The notes under the pieces: generated by a model
What the model was told of the DNA's origin: nothing
Databases searched by the model: none
The model's input: the letters and a program-made list of their open reading frames with translations, nothing else
Made by a program: the position numbers and the translations under genes
In this document: positions 26,990 to 34,930 of the stretch, one piece after another
Position numbering within the stretch: position 1 is the first letter of the stretch
Layout of the letters: the number at the start of each line of letters is the position of its first letter
From: an uncultured Clostridia bacterium
GTDB lineage: Bacteria > Bacillota > Clostridia > TANB77 > CAG-465
Direction of reading: 5' to 3'
Length of the DNA: 64,000 nucleotides
Assembly: GCA_949106495.1 (NCBI GenBank)
Contig: CARYZD010000005.1
Location: forward strand, 62,001 to 126,000

Positions 26990-27532
26990 ATGAAAAAAAT
27001 AGACAAAAAAGAATTACAAGAACAATCTAAAAAGAAGGCTAAACTTGCTTTTGAAGATTACAAAGCATTTGCATTAAAAGGAAATGCCTTAGACCTAGCA
27101 ATAGGTGTTGTTTTAGGTGGTGCATTTACTACTATAGTTAATACACTTGTATCTGCTCTTATTACTCCGCTAATTAGTATAATTACAAGTAATGTTGACT
27201 TATCTAAATTATTTATTACTTTAAAAGGTGGACATTTTGATACTTTAGAAGCTGCCAAAACTGCTGGAGCAATAACTTTAAACTATGGAGAAATACTAAC
27301 TGCAATAATTAACTTTATTATAGTATCTATAGTTTTATTCATAATAGTTAAAACATTAACAAAAGCAAACAAAAAAGATACTGAAAAAGTAGAGATTACA
27401 ACTAAAACTTGCCCATATTGTTTAAGTACTATTCCACTTCAAGCAACAAGATGTGCACATTGTACAAGTATATTAGAAGAAAATACTAATAATATTAAAA
27501 TTGATAATGAAGAACAAAAAAACCACGAATAA
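26990..27532 (+). CDS. mscL: large-conductance mechanosensitive channel with C-terminal zinc ribbon
   Basis: This 180-aa protein carries the MscL core: FALKGNALDLAIGVVLGGAFTTIVNTLV (first helix and gate) and a second helix near residues 98-118, forming a pentameric channel that opens under hypo-osmotic stress. After the second helix, where MscL normally ends with a short amphipathic bundle, there is a zinc ribbon: CPYC near residue 139 and CAHC 14 residues later, then an acidic tail. The gene stands alone on the plus strand with a GGTGA ribosome-binding site and its own terminator, convergent with the HU gene. Confidence 0.92.
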   Translation: MKKIDKKELQEQSKKKAKLAFEDYKAFALKGNALDLAIGVVLGGAFTTIVNTLVSALITPLISIITSNVDLSKLFITLKGGHFDTLEAAKTAGAITLNYGEILTAIINFIIVSIVLFIIVKTLTKANKKDTEKVEITTKTCPYCLSTIPLQATRCAHCTSILEENTNNIKIDNEEQKNHE

Positions 27533-27548
27533 TCGTGGTTTTTTATTT
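27519..27548. terminator. bidirectional terminator between mscL and HU
   Basis: AACCACGA ATAA TCGTGGTT with A7 on the left and T6 on the right, so it works for both convergent genes. Confidence 0.88.
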
Positions 27549-27557
27549 TCAAATTAA

Positions 27558-27839
27558 TTATTTTTTGTTAACTAATTCTTTTAAAGCTTTTCCAGCTTTG
27601 AATACTGGAGCTTTAGAAGCTGGTATTTTTATTTCAGCTTTAGTTTGTGGGTTTCTTCCTTTTCTAGCAGCTCTTTGTCTTACTTCGAAAGTTCCGAATC
27701 CAACTAATTGTACTTTTTCTCCGTTTCTAAGTGCTTCTTCAACACTAGTTACGAAAGCGTCTAAAGCAGTTTCAGCAGCTTTTTTAGTTAATTTGCTTTC
27801 TTCTGCGATTTTAGCAATTAATTCAGCTTTATTCATCAT
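27558..27839 (-). CDS. HU-family DNA-binding protein
   Basis: This 93-aa protein has the standard HU layout: MNKAELIAKIAEES helices, the conserved GFGTFEVRQRAARKGRNPQT segment with the DNA-contacting arm, and a short C-terminal helix. It dimerises and bends DNA in the nucleoid. The start ATG follows AGGAGGG. Its relatively G+C-richer codons suggest high expression. Confidence 0.96.
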   Translation of the reverse strand: MMNKAELIAKIAEESKLTKKAAETALDAFVTSVEEALRNGEKVQLVGFGTFEVRQRAARKGRNPQTKAEIKIPASKAPVFKAGKALKELVNKK

Positions 27840-27918
27840 TATCCCTCCTATTAATCACTTTATACTTAGTTTATACTACAAAAGAGTAGTAATGTCAACA
27901 CTTTTCCCCCTTTTTCTA

Positions 27919-27938
27919 GCAAAAAAACGTCGTTTTTT
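27919..27938 (-). terminator. terminator-like hairpin after the flippase gene
   Basis: A7-CG/CG-T7 palindrome just beyond the stop codon at 27942. The stem is short and A/T rich, so strength is doubtful. Confidence 0.45.
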
Positions 27939-27941
27939 TAC

Positions 27942-29531
27942 TTAAATTCTAAACAATTTACATAGTTTGTTTCCATAAGGTAGCTGCTGTATTTCTTCTT
28001 TGTTTAATACTCTTAATAATACTACTAAAATAGCATATACTAAAACACCTACGCCAATTGATAGAAGTGTAGATATTGTATTGCCTAAATGTATAATAAT
28101 GAATAATTTATATGCTAGAAATACAGATATTCCCATAAAAGTACTTGCAATAAATGGTTTTATTAGTACTTCTTTTAAAGGCATTTTTTCTTTTAATGTT
28201 TTATATAGCACAAATGTAGATATAATAAACGCTGTTGAACTATATATTATACTTGTAACTGCTGGTACTACTTCTCCAAACATTGGTATAAATATTACAT
28301 TTAATATATATTTAATTGCAGTTCCTACAAGAAGTGCAAATCCAGGTACAGCAAGTTTTCCAATTCCTTGTAATGCTCCTGTTACTGTTTGACTTAACAC
28401 TGAGAAGAATAATAGCCAACACTCAATTTGTAATAAGTATGCTCCCTCTGGTGCATTTGGAAATATCATTTTAAATATTGGTGTAGCAAGTACAAATAGT
28501 CCAAATGTACAAGGAAGAGCTATTAAAGATGATATTTTTAACGAATATTCAATCTTATTAATTGCTTCATCTTTTCTATGTCTTGCTATTGCAGATGAAA
28601 TAAATGGTACAAGTGCTACAGAAAATGCAACATTTATAGATAATGGAACTGCAAGTAAAATATCTACTTTACCAGATAATATTCCATACTTAGCATTTGC
28701 TGTCATTATATCATAACCATATTTTTGAAGTCCGTTTACAACTGTAACAACATCAATAAGACCTGCTAGTGCAGACACAACACTTCCAAAAGAAATTGGT
28801 ATAGCATATGATATTAATTTTCTTGCTATTTTTTTTCTTGGTTCTATTGCAAATTTTTCTGAGTTATTTATCTCTTTCCATATCTCATTTCTATTTTTTT
28901 TATAATATCTTACTAAATATAAGAATGCTGCAGATGTAGCAACTGTTGTCGCAAGTGTAGAACCAGCTGCCATTATTTCAGGACTCTGTCCTATAAGCAT
29001 AAATACAAATATAACTGAAAATACACAATTTATTATTTGTTCTATAATTTGAGCTTTACTATATTCACTCACATTTTCCATACCAATAAAGTAACCTCTA
29101 AGTACAGCTGACATAGATACAAAGATTATTGCAGGAGATAATGCCATAAGAGTATATTTTACTCCTGGATTATTTAGTACTGTATTAGATATAAATCCTG
29201 CTCCAAAAAATAATGATAAAGCAAAAATAGTTGCAATGCTTACAAATACTAAAAAGGCTGTTTTAAAAATTCTATGAGCACCTTTTCTATCTCCTAATGT
29301 TATTTTTTCAGATACAAGTTTAGATATAGTATTTGGTATACCCATTGTAGCAATAGCAAGTATAAAAGTATATACCATATATCCTGAACCATAATAACTA
29401 TTACCCACATCTGAAAATTGTGGTATATTAGTTTGAATAATTCTATAAATAAATCCTAATATTTTAATTAATATTTGAGAGCCCATTATGACAAATACGC
29501 CCTTCATAAAAGATTGCTTCTTTATAGCCAA
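27942..29531 (-). CDS. SpoVB/MurJ-like polysaccharide flippase (MOP superfamily)
   Basis: This 529-aa protein has about fourteen transmembrane helices with the oligosaccharide-flippase/MATE-like pattern; MKGVFVIMGSQILIKILGFIYR and KLVSEKITLGD are typical of the SpoVB branch of Firmicutes. Such proteins flip lipid-linked precursors for peptidoglycan or spore cortex. The gene is 19 bp downstream of the nucleoside kinase gene. Whether it acts in sporulation or vegetative wall synthesis cannot be decided from sequence. Confidence 0.88.
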   Translation of the reverse strand: MAIKKQSFMKGVFVIMGSQILIKILGFIYRIIQTNIPQFSDVGNSYYGSGYMVYTFILAIATMGIPNTISKLVSEKITLGDRKGAHRIFKTAFLVFVSIATIFALSLFFGAGFISNTVLNNPGVKYTLMALSPAIIFVSMSAVLRGYFIGMENVSEYSKAQIIEQIINCVFSVIFVFMLIGQSPEIMAAGSTLATTVATSAAFLYLVRYYKKNRNEIWKEINNSEKFAIEPRKKIARKLISYAIPISFGSVVSALAGLIDVVTVVNGLQKYGYDIMTANAKYGILSGKVDILLAVPLSINVAFSVALVPFISSAIARHRKDEAINKIEYSLKISSLIALPCTFGLFVLATPIFKMIFPNAPEGAYLLQIECWLLFFSVLSQTVTGALQGIGKLAVPGFALLVGTAIKYILNVIFIPMFGEVVPAVTSIIYSSTAFIISTFVLYKTLKEKMPLKEVLIKPFIASTFMGISVFLAYKLFIIIHLGNTISTLLSIGVGVLVYAILVVLLRVLNKEEIQQLPYGNKLCKLFRI

Positions 29532-29550
29532 AGCTTTTTCCTCCTTAAAT

Positions 29551-31206
29551 TTATCTTAAGTAACACCCACCACCAATAAATTCTCTTAGTATTGATGTAC
29601 TAGGTATTAAGTCTGGTTCTATTCCAATAAAATTCCTTAATGTATTTAATAATCTTCTTGCTTCTGAATAATATACACTTTCATCTGTAATTTTTAAAAG
29701 TAGCTTTTCTGCAACTGGTTTTAATGCAGCCCATTCATATATTAAACTTGTATTTAATATATAATCTGCCTTATCTACAAATGGGAAAATATTTTCTTCA
29801 TCTCCCTTACGTATTTTATTCCATAAATCCATTGTTTTTTCAACACTTACTCCACGAGTAGCATTATCTCTTACAAATCTTCTCATCATTCTTAAATCAT
29901 TAGATGAAAGCATTGTATATGCATCAAATCTTATACTTACCATAGGTGCAACATATAATTTAAATATCTTATCTTTAGGTATAAATTCTGAAGATTTAGG
30001 ATTTAAAGCATGAATTCCTTCTATAATTAATATATCATTATCTCCTAGCTTAATTGGTTTATTTATATATTCTTTCTTTTGAAGCTTAAAATTAAATGTT
30101 GGTATTACAACTTTATTTCCCCTTAATAGTCCAAGCATTTGCTTTTTAAATAATTCTATTTCAAGATTTTCAAAACATTCATAATCTTCTTTTCCATCTT
30201 TTCCAATAGGAATATTTCCTACATCTTTAAAATAATTGTCCATACTAATTACTATTGCATTTTTCTTTTTAACCATAAGTGTATCTGCAAGTCTTTGGGC
30301 CGATGTCGTCTTTCCAGATGAAGATGGACCTGCAAGCATTACTATTTTTACAGAATTTGTTCTTGTTATTCTTCTTGTAATTTCAAAGAACTCATTTGTA
30401 TGATAAAGTTCTGCTCGTCTAATTACTTGGTCTATATTATCTTCGACTATTTTCTTGTTTAAATCATTCACGCTTTCAACAGATGTAACTTTACAAACTT
30501 CTGCAAATTTATTTGAAAGTTCAAACATACGATTTGTTTCAATCTCATACTTAACATCTTCTATATTATCTTTTTCAGGAAGCATAAGTATTACACCATT
30601 TTTATATTTTCTAAGGTCAAATCCTTTTATACACCCAGTATACATTGCTACTGCTCCATATAAATATGTATAAAAATCATCAACATAATATACAGTATAA
30701 TTTTCATTCAAACTTAAATCTACAATATTTTTAACCTGTTCTCTATTATTCAAAAAATTAGCAATTCTTCTACTACTTCCTTTTTCTTTCATAATTCTAT
30801 AATTTGCTGATATTATTTTTTCCATTTCTTCTTTTATATCTTTAACCATCGAAGAAGTAATTTCCTCATCTTGCTTTACAAATGCAAAATAATCCCTTCC
30901 AGTTTTATTTGAAAATTTAAAATGTAATTTTATTTTAAGTCTATGTACAGCCATAAGAAATATGAATTTAAGTGTTCGACTATAAATTCTTTCCCCTTCT
31001 CTTGTACTATATGTTATAAAACTACATGTACAATCTTCAATCAAATGATACATTATAGATCTTTCTTTATTATTAATTTTAACAGCAAGTATATCCTCAT
31101 TAATTTCTATTCCAGATTTTTCAATTGCTTCACTAATTCTTGTTTCTGGTTCAACCATTACTTTCTTTCCATTATCAAAAGTTACTTTTACTAAATTTCT
31201 TCTCAT
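29551..31206 (-). CDS. nucleoside kinase with N-terminal TGS-like domain (uridine kinase family)
   Basis: ATG 31206 (MRRNLVKV) is favoured because GGAG lies 9 nt upstream; ATG 31221 would add MEMFN. The N-terminal ubiquitin-like TGS region (about 1-60) is followed by a threonyl-tRNA-synthetase-second-domain-like part, then the P-loop kinase (GPSSSGKT near 290, DNYFKD, IIEGIHALNP). This architecture is common in clostridia and is usually annotated as a uridine/phosphoribulokinase-type nucleoside kinase. The true substrate is not established by sequence. Confidence 0.9.
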   Translation of the reverse strand: MRRNLVKVTFDNGKKVMVEPETRISEAIEKSGIEINEDILAVKINNKERSIMYHLIEDCTCSFITYSTREGERIYSRTLKFIFLMAVHRLKIKLHFKFSNKTGRDYFAFVKQDEEITSSMVKDIKEEMEKIISANYRIMKEKGSSRRIANFLNNREQVKNIVDLSLNENYTVYYVDDFYTYLYGAVAMYTGCIKGFDLRKYKNGVILMLPEKDNIEDVKYEIETNRMFELSNKFAEVCKVTSVESVNDLNKKIVEDNIDQVIRRAELYHTNEFFEITRRITRTNSVKIVMLAGPSSSGKTTSAQRLADTLMVKKKNAIVISMDNYFKDVGNIPIGKDGKEDYECFENLEIELFKKQMLGLLRGNKVVIPTFNFKLQKKEYINKPIKLGDNDILIIEGIHALNPKSSEFIPKDKIFKLYVAPMVSIRFDAYTMLSSNDLRMMRRFVRDNATRGVSVEKTMDLWNKIRKGDEENIFPFVDKADYILNTSLIYEWAALKPVAEKLLLKITDESVYYSEARRLLNTLRNFIGIEPDLIPSTSILREFIGGGCYLR

Positions 31207-31342
31207 ATTAAACATCTCCATAAAAAATTAAATTACATTTTAGCATATTTTTAAATAAATTTCAATGTTTAGTAAATTTTTAAAGCATGTATTATTTAAT
31301 ATTTATATTATATCGTTGTTTACATACTTTTTCTACTATATC

Positions 31343-31371
31343 TTGCTTTTTTTGTTAAATTATACTATAAT
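31343..31371 (+). promoter_or_regulatory. promoter placing transcription start at the rluD-family start codon
   Basis: TTGCTT (31343-31348), a 17-bp spacer and TATAAT (31366-31371). The predicted start of transcription, about 7 nt further on, coincides with ATG 31379, so the mRNA may be leaderless. Confidence 0.65.
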
Positions 31372-31378
31372 TTTGACT

Positions 31379-32275
31379 ATGAAAGAAATAAAATTATGTA
31401 ATTTAAAAAGAAATGAAAAATTATTATTCTATATAAAAGAGCAATTTCCAAATCTTACTACTTCTGCTCTTCATAAAGCATTAAGAAACAAGGATATTAA
31501 GGTAAATGGAAAAAGAATTACAGATGCAAATTATATATTAAATAATAATGATATATTAACAATATATATTGATGATAATATATTGTATGGACTTCCAAAA
31601 GAGCTTAATATTGAGTACGAAGATGAAAATATACTTGTTGCATATAAGCCACAAGGTATTTTATCTAATAATGAAGAAAATAAACAAACTGAGCCTACCT
31701 TTGAAGATTTTGTAAAAAAATCAAAAGGTGAAAATATTAAAATATGTCATAGATTAGATAGAAATACGTCAGGTCTTATTATATTTTCTAAAAACGATAA
31801 ATCATATACAGAGCTACTTGATGGTTTTAAAAATGGATATATAACAAAAGAATATATTGCCTATGTTTATGGAAGTAATTTTAATAAAAATTCATATCAC
31901 TATGAAAACTATTTATTAAAAGATGAAAAAAATGGTTATGCTAAAATTTATGATAAAAACATACCTGGCTCTCAAAAAATAATAACAGATGTTTTTGTCG
32001 AAAATGTATACAAAAAGGAAAATTATTCCATACTAAGAGTATTAATTCATACTGGAAAAACTCACCAAATTAGAGCTTTACTTTCAAGTATTTCTTATCC
32101 AATAATTGGTGACTCTAAATATGGTAAAAATGAAATAAATAAAAAATTTAAAAAATATAAACAACTTTTATTTGCAGTTAAATATAGTTTTAGTTTTCCA
32201 GAAAATTCCTATCTTAATTATTTGAATAAAGTTAAGATAAGTCTAAATAATGAGTTATATAACAAATTAATTTAG
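31379..32275 (+). CDS. RluD-family pseudouridine synthase
   Basis: This 298-aa protein starts at MKEIKLCNLKRNEK. A longer in-frame ORF from 31265 would prepend a hydrophobic stretch foreign to the family and lacks a ribosome-binding site. An S4 RNA-binding domain (about 15-65) precedes the catalytic domain with the HRLDRNTSGLIIFSK motif (catalytic Asp) and GKTHQIRALL. It isomerises uridine in 23S rRNA or tRNA; the exact site is unknown. No Shine-Dalgarno sequence precedes the ATG. A CmpB-family gene follows 13 bp downstream. Confidence 0.9.
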   Translation: MKEIKLCNLKRNEKLLFYIKEQFPNLTTSALHKALRNKDIKVNGKRITDANYILNNNDILTIYIDDNILYGLPKELNIEYEDENILVAYKPQGILSNNEENKQTEPTFEDFVKKSKGENIKICHRLDRNTSGLIIFSKNDKSYTELLDGFKNGYITKEYIAYVYGSNFNKNSYHYENYLLKDEKNGYAKIYDKNIPGSQKIITDVFVENVYKKENYSILRVLIHTGKTHQIRALLSSISYPIIGDSKYGKNEINKKFKKYKQLLFAVKYSFSFPENSYLNYLNKVKISLNNELYNKLI

Positions 32276-32288
32276 AAGGTGAAATTTA

Positions 32289-32960
32289 ATGCAAAACTCC
32301 TCAAATGAGTATCACTTAGTTCCATTTAAGAAAAATAAAATATCAATATATGAAATGATATTAGTTTTTGCTATTGCTTCTATAATAGGATATTTTATTG
32401 AAACTGGATATGTATTTTTTAGTGTAGGTAAATTAGTAAAACGAGGTATGTTAATTGGACCATATTGTCCAATTTATGGGTTTGGTGCTTTAATTCTTTA
32501 TTCCTGTTTTTATAATATAAAATCTAACACAAAAAATCTACCTATAATATTTATAATATCTTCTTTAATATTAGGTTCATTTGAGCTCATTTGTGGGTTA
32601 ATATTTAAATATACTTTAAATATAGAAATGTGGAATTATTCTAATAAGCCACTAAACGTTTTAAATTATACAACAGTTCCAATATTAATTGGCTGGGGAA
32701 TTCTTGGTACAATATATGTATTTTTTGTCCATCCATTAATTTTGAATTGTATTAATAAGTTAAAACCTATACTAATACATAAAATCTCATTATTAATTTG
32801 TTTTATATTAATTTGTGACTTTTTAATATCTGTAATAATTATTAAAAATAATCCTTTTATTTTAGACAATTTAGTAAATCCTAATAATAATACAGGTTAT
32901 GTATATGAGAAAAATGAAGAGAATTTAATTTCTCTTCATTTTCATTTCTACTTGTCTTAA
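32289..32960 (+). CDS. CmpB-family (putative ABC transporter permease) membrane protein
   Basis: This 223-aa protein has about six hydrophobic segments. Family hallmarks are IIGYFIETGYVFFS, KRGMLIGPYCPIYGFGAL, ELICGLIFKYTL and MWNYSNKPLNV. It is one of three members in the window (others at 19019 and 59019). An AAGGTG site precedes the ATG. Its last 12 codons overlap the end of the convergent gene at 32925-33765. Function is unproven; the transporter label comes from the family name. Confidence 0.82.
   Translation: MQNSSNEYHLVPFKKNKISIYEMILVFAIASIIGYFIETGYVFFSVGKLVKRGMLIGPYCPIYGFGALILYSCFYNIKSNTKNLPIIFIISSLILGSFELICGLIFKYTLNIEMWNYSNKPLNVLNYTTVPILIGWGILGTIYVFFVHPLILNCINKLKPILIHKISLLICFILICDFLISVIIIKNNPFILDNLVNPNNNTGYVYEKNEENLISLHFHFYLS
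32911..32942. terminator. palindrome inside the convergent 3' overlap
   Basis: AAATGAAGAGAA/TTCTCTTCATTT forms a 12-bp stem in the region where the two convergent genes overlap, with short A and T runs on either side. It is a candidate bidirectional terminator that is also coding on both strands. Confidence 0.55.
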
Positions 32961-33765
32961 ATTTACAAAGCCTAAATTTTTAAATCTATTAGTTATCTTT
33001 TTCTCATTGCATAATAAGTATTCTCTTACTAAATGCCATGTATTATGATAACATCTAGATAAATAATACTTTAACTTTTTTAATTGTCTTTCTTGCTCTA
33101 TGTCAAGTTCTAATGTAAATGGCTTATCCTCTATATTTTCATATAGTAATTGTGCAACAATGTATGCAAGTAAATTATTTAAAACTGGATATTCAATAGA
33201 ATTTATAATAGATATTTGGTTTCCTGTTACACATACTTTTTTACAATCAATTCCATAATGAAATATATAGTATAACCCATCTTTTCTCATTGTATTTTCT
33301 AGTGTTTTCCTTCTTGACATTCCTTTTACTAGATTATAATATAACTGCATTTCATACTGTTCTTTATCTATTCTTGGAATATTCATGTTTGGAACAACTT
33401 CAAGTACTGTACTATACTCATATACAGGATTACTAACTTCAAGCGTTATATTATCACTAACTGGAACATTAATTTTACCAACTGTATTCATAATAGTATC
33501 TAAATTATTCTCTACCTCTTTTTCATCTTTATCATGAAAATACAAATTAATACTATTAACTTTTTCTATTAAAAATTCTATTTCCTTATTTTTAAATTCT
33601 ATTCCGATATTTTAAATAATTAATTATATCATATGCCTTAATTTTAACTTCTTTTTCTGTATATTCTAATGGTGCATCTAATAATAAATTACTTTTATGA
33701 AAAAACTTATTCCACATCCTTTTAAAAAAGCTTAGCTTTTCATTCTTTTTATAACTATTACTCAT
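32925..33765 (-). CDS. protein of unknown function, interrupted by a +1 frameshift at CGG
   Basis: An ATG at 33765, preceded by AGGAGGTG, opens a frame of 57 residues (MSNSYKKNEKLSFFKRMWNK... INYLKYRNRI) that stops at TAA 33594-33592. From CGG 33606-33604 the +1 frame is open to 32925. Joined by skipping C, it reads NYLKY-GIEFKNKEIEFL and on through a 206-aa region that otherwise starts only at a downstream ATG (33545) without a ribosome-binding site. The full product is about 279 aa, mostly alpha-helical, charged and without signal or membrane segments. I recognise no domain. Its 3' end overlaps the convergent CmpB gene by 36 bp. Confidence 0.72.
33604..33606 (-). other. +1 frameshift site at CGG (unknown gene)
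   Basis: Zero frame reads AAA TAT CGG AAT AGA ATT TAA. The +1 frame reads TAT, skip C, GGA ATA GAA TTT AAA and stays open for about 220 codons. Confidence 0.75.
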
Positions 33766-33914
33766 AGTTATACACCTCCTATTAAATTATTAATTTTATC
33801 TTCATGCTTATAATACGAGATATATTATACCACATTTTTATTTTTATGTAAAGAATTCCATTCATAAGGTATATAAAATACATTTTATTAATATATTTTA
33901 TAAGAGGTGATTTT

Positions 33915-34898
33915 ATGATTAATGTTGCAATAGTTGGTGCAACTGGCGTTGTTGGAGAAATGTTTTTAAAAGTACTTGAAGAAAAAAAATTAAAAATAGA
34001 TAAATATACATTATTTGCATCTAAAAGGTCAAAAGGTAAAAAAGTAAAATTTATGGAAAAAGAATATGAAGTTCAAGAATTAACAGAGGATAGTTTTAAA
34101 AATGAGAAGTTTGATTATGCATTGTTTTCTGCAGGAGCTTCTACTTCAGAAAAATATGCAAAAATTGCAGCTCAAAATGGTTGTATAGTTATAGATAATA
34201 GTTCTTGTTTTAGAATGGATAAAACTGTTCCATTAATTGTACCACAAGTAAATATGGAAGATGCATATGAACACTTTAATATCATTGCAAATCCAAACTG
34301 TTCAACTATTCAAGCTGTATTGCCATTAAAAGTACTTGATGATAAATATAAAATTAAAAGAGTAATTTATTCAACTTATCAAGCTGTATCTGGTGCAGGA
34401 AAAAAAGGAATAGATGATTTATTAAATAATACAACCCAAAAATTTCCTTATCCGATTGTAAATAACTGTTTACCACAAATAGACGTGTTTACAGAAAATG
34501 GTTATACTAAAGAAGAAATTAAGATGATTGAAGAAACTAGAAAAATACTAAAAAAGCCTAAACTTCCTGTAACTGCTACTTGTGTAAGAGTTCCTGTATT
34601 AAATAGCCATGCAGAAAGTATAAATGTTGAACTTGAATACGATTTTAAAATAGATGATATTAAAAAATATTTAAACAATTCTGAAGGAATAATAGTAATG
34701 GATGATCCAGATAGACAAATATATCCTTTAAATACCTTTGCTTCTGGAACAGATGAAGTATATATTGGTAGAATTAGACGTGACTATACTGTTGAAAATG
34801 GTATTAACTTTTGGTGTGTAGCAGACAATATTAGAAAAGGTGCTGCATCAAATGCTATTGAAATACTAGAAAAACTAATAGAAAAAGACTTGGCGTAA
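33915..34898 (+). CDS. asd: aspartate-semialdehyde dehydrogenase
   Basis: This enzyme reduces aspartyl phosphate to aspartate semialdehyde with NADPH, at the branch to lysine/diaminopimelate, threonine and methionine. The 327-aa protein has the N-terminal Rossmann motif VGATGVVGEMFL and the active site NPNCST with Cys near 129, followed by SGAGKKG and a late HAES motif. It is a single gene between an unknown gene and a DUF2207 gene, with a GAGGTGA ribosome-binding site and its own terminator. Confidence 0.96.
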   Translation: MINVAIVGATGVVGEMFLKVLEEKKLKIDKYTLFASKRSKGKKVKFMEKEYEVQELTEDSFKNEKFDYALFSAGASTSEKYAKIAAQNGCIVIDNSSCFRMDKTVPLIVPQVNMEDAYEHFNIIANPNCSTIQAVLPLKVLDDKYKIKRVIYSTYQAVSGAGKKGIDDLLNNTTQKFPYPIVNNCLPQIDVFTENGYTKEEIKMIEETRKILKKPKLPVTATCVRVPVLNSHAESINVELEYDFKIDDIKKYLNNSEGIIVMDDPDRQIYPLNTFASGTDEVYIGRIRRDYTVENGINFWCVADNIRKGAASNAIEILEKLIEKDLA

Positions 34899-34916
34899 AA
34901 TCCAAGTCCTTTTTTG
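34885..34916 (+). terminator. terminator of asd
   Basis: GACTTGG/CCAAGTC hairpin followed by a T6 run; the stop codon lies in the loop. Confidence 0.85.
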
Positions 34917-34930
34917 GCTTCGATGGGCGA

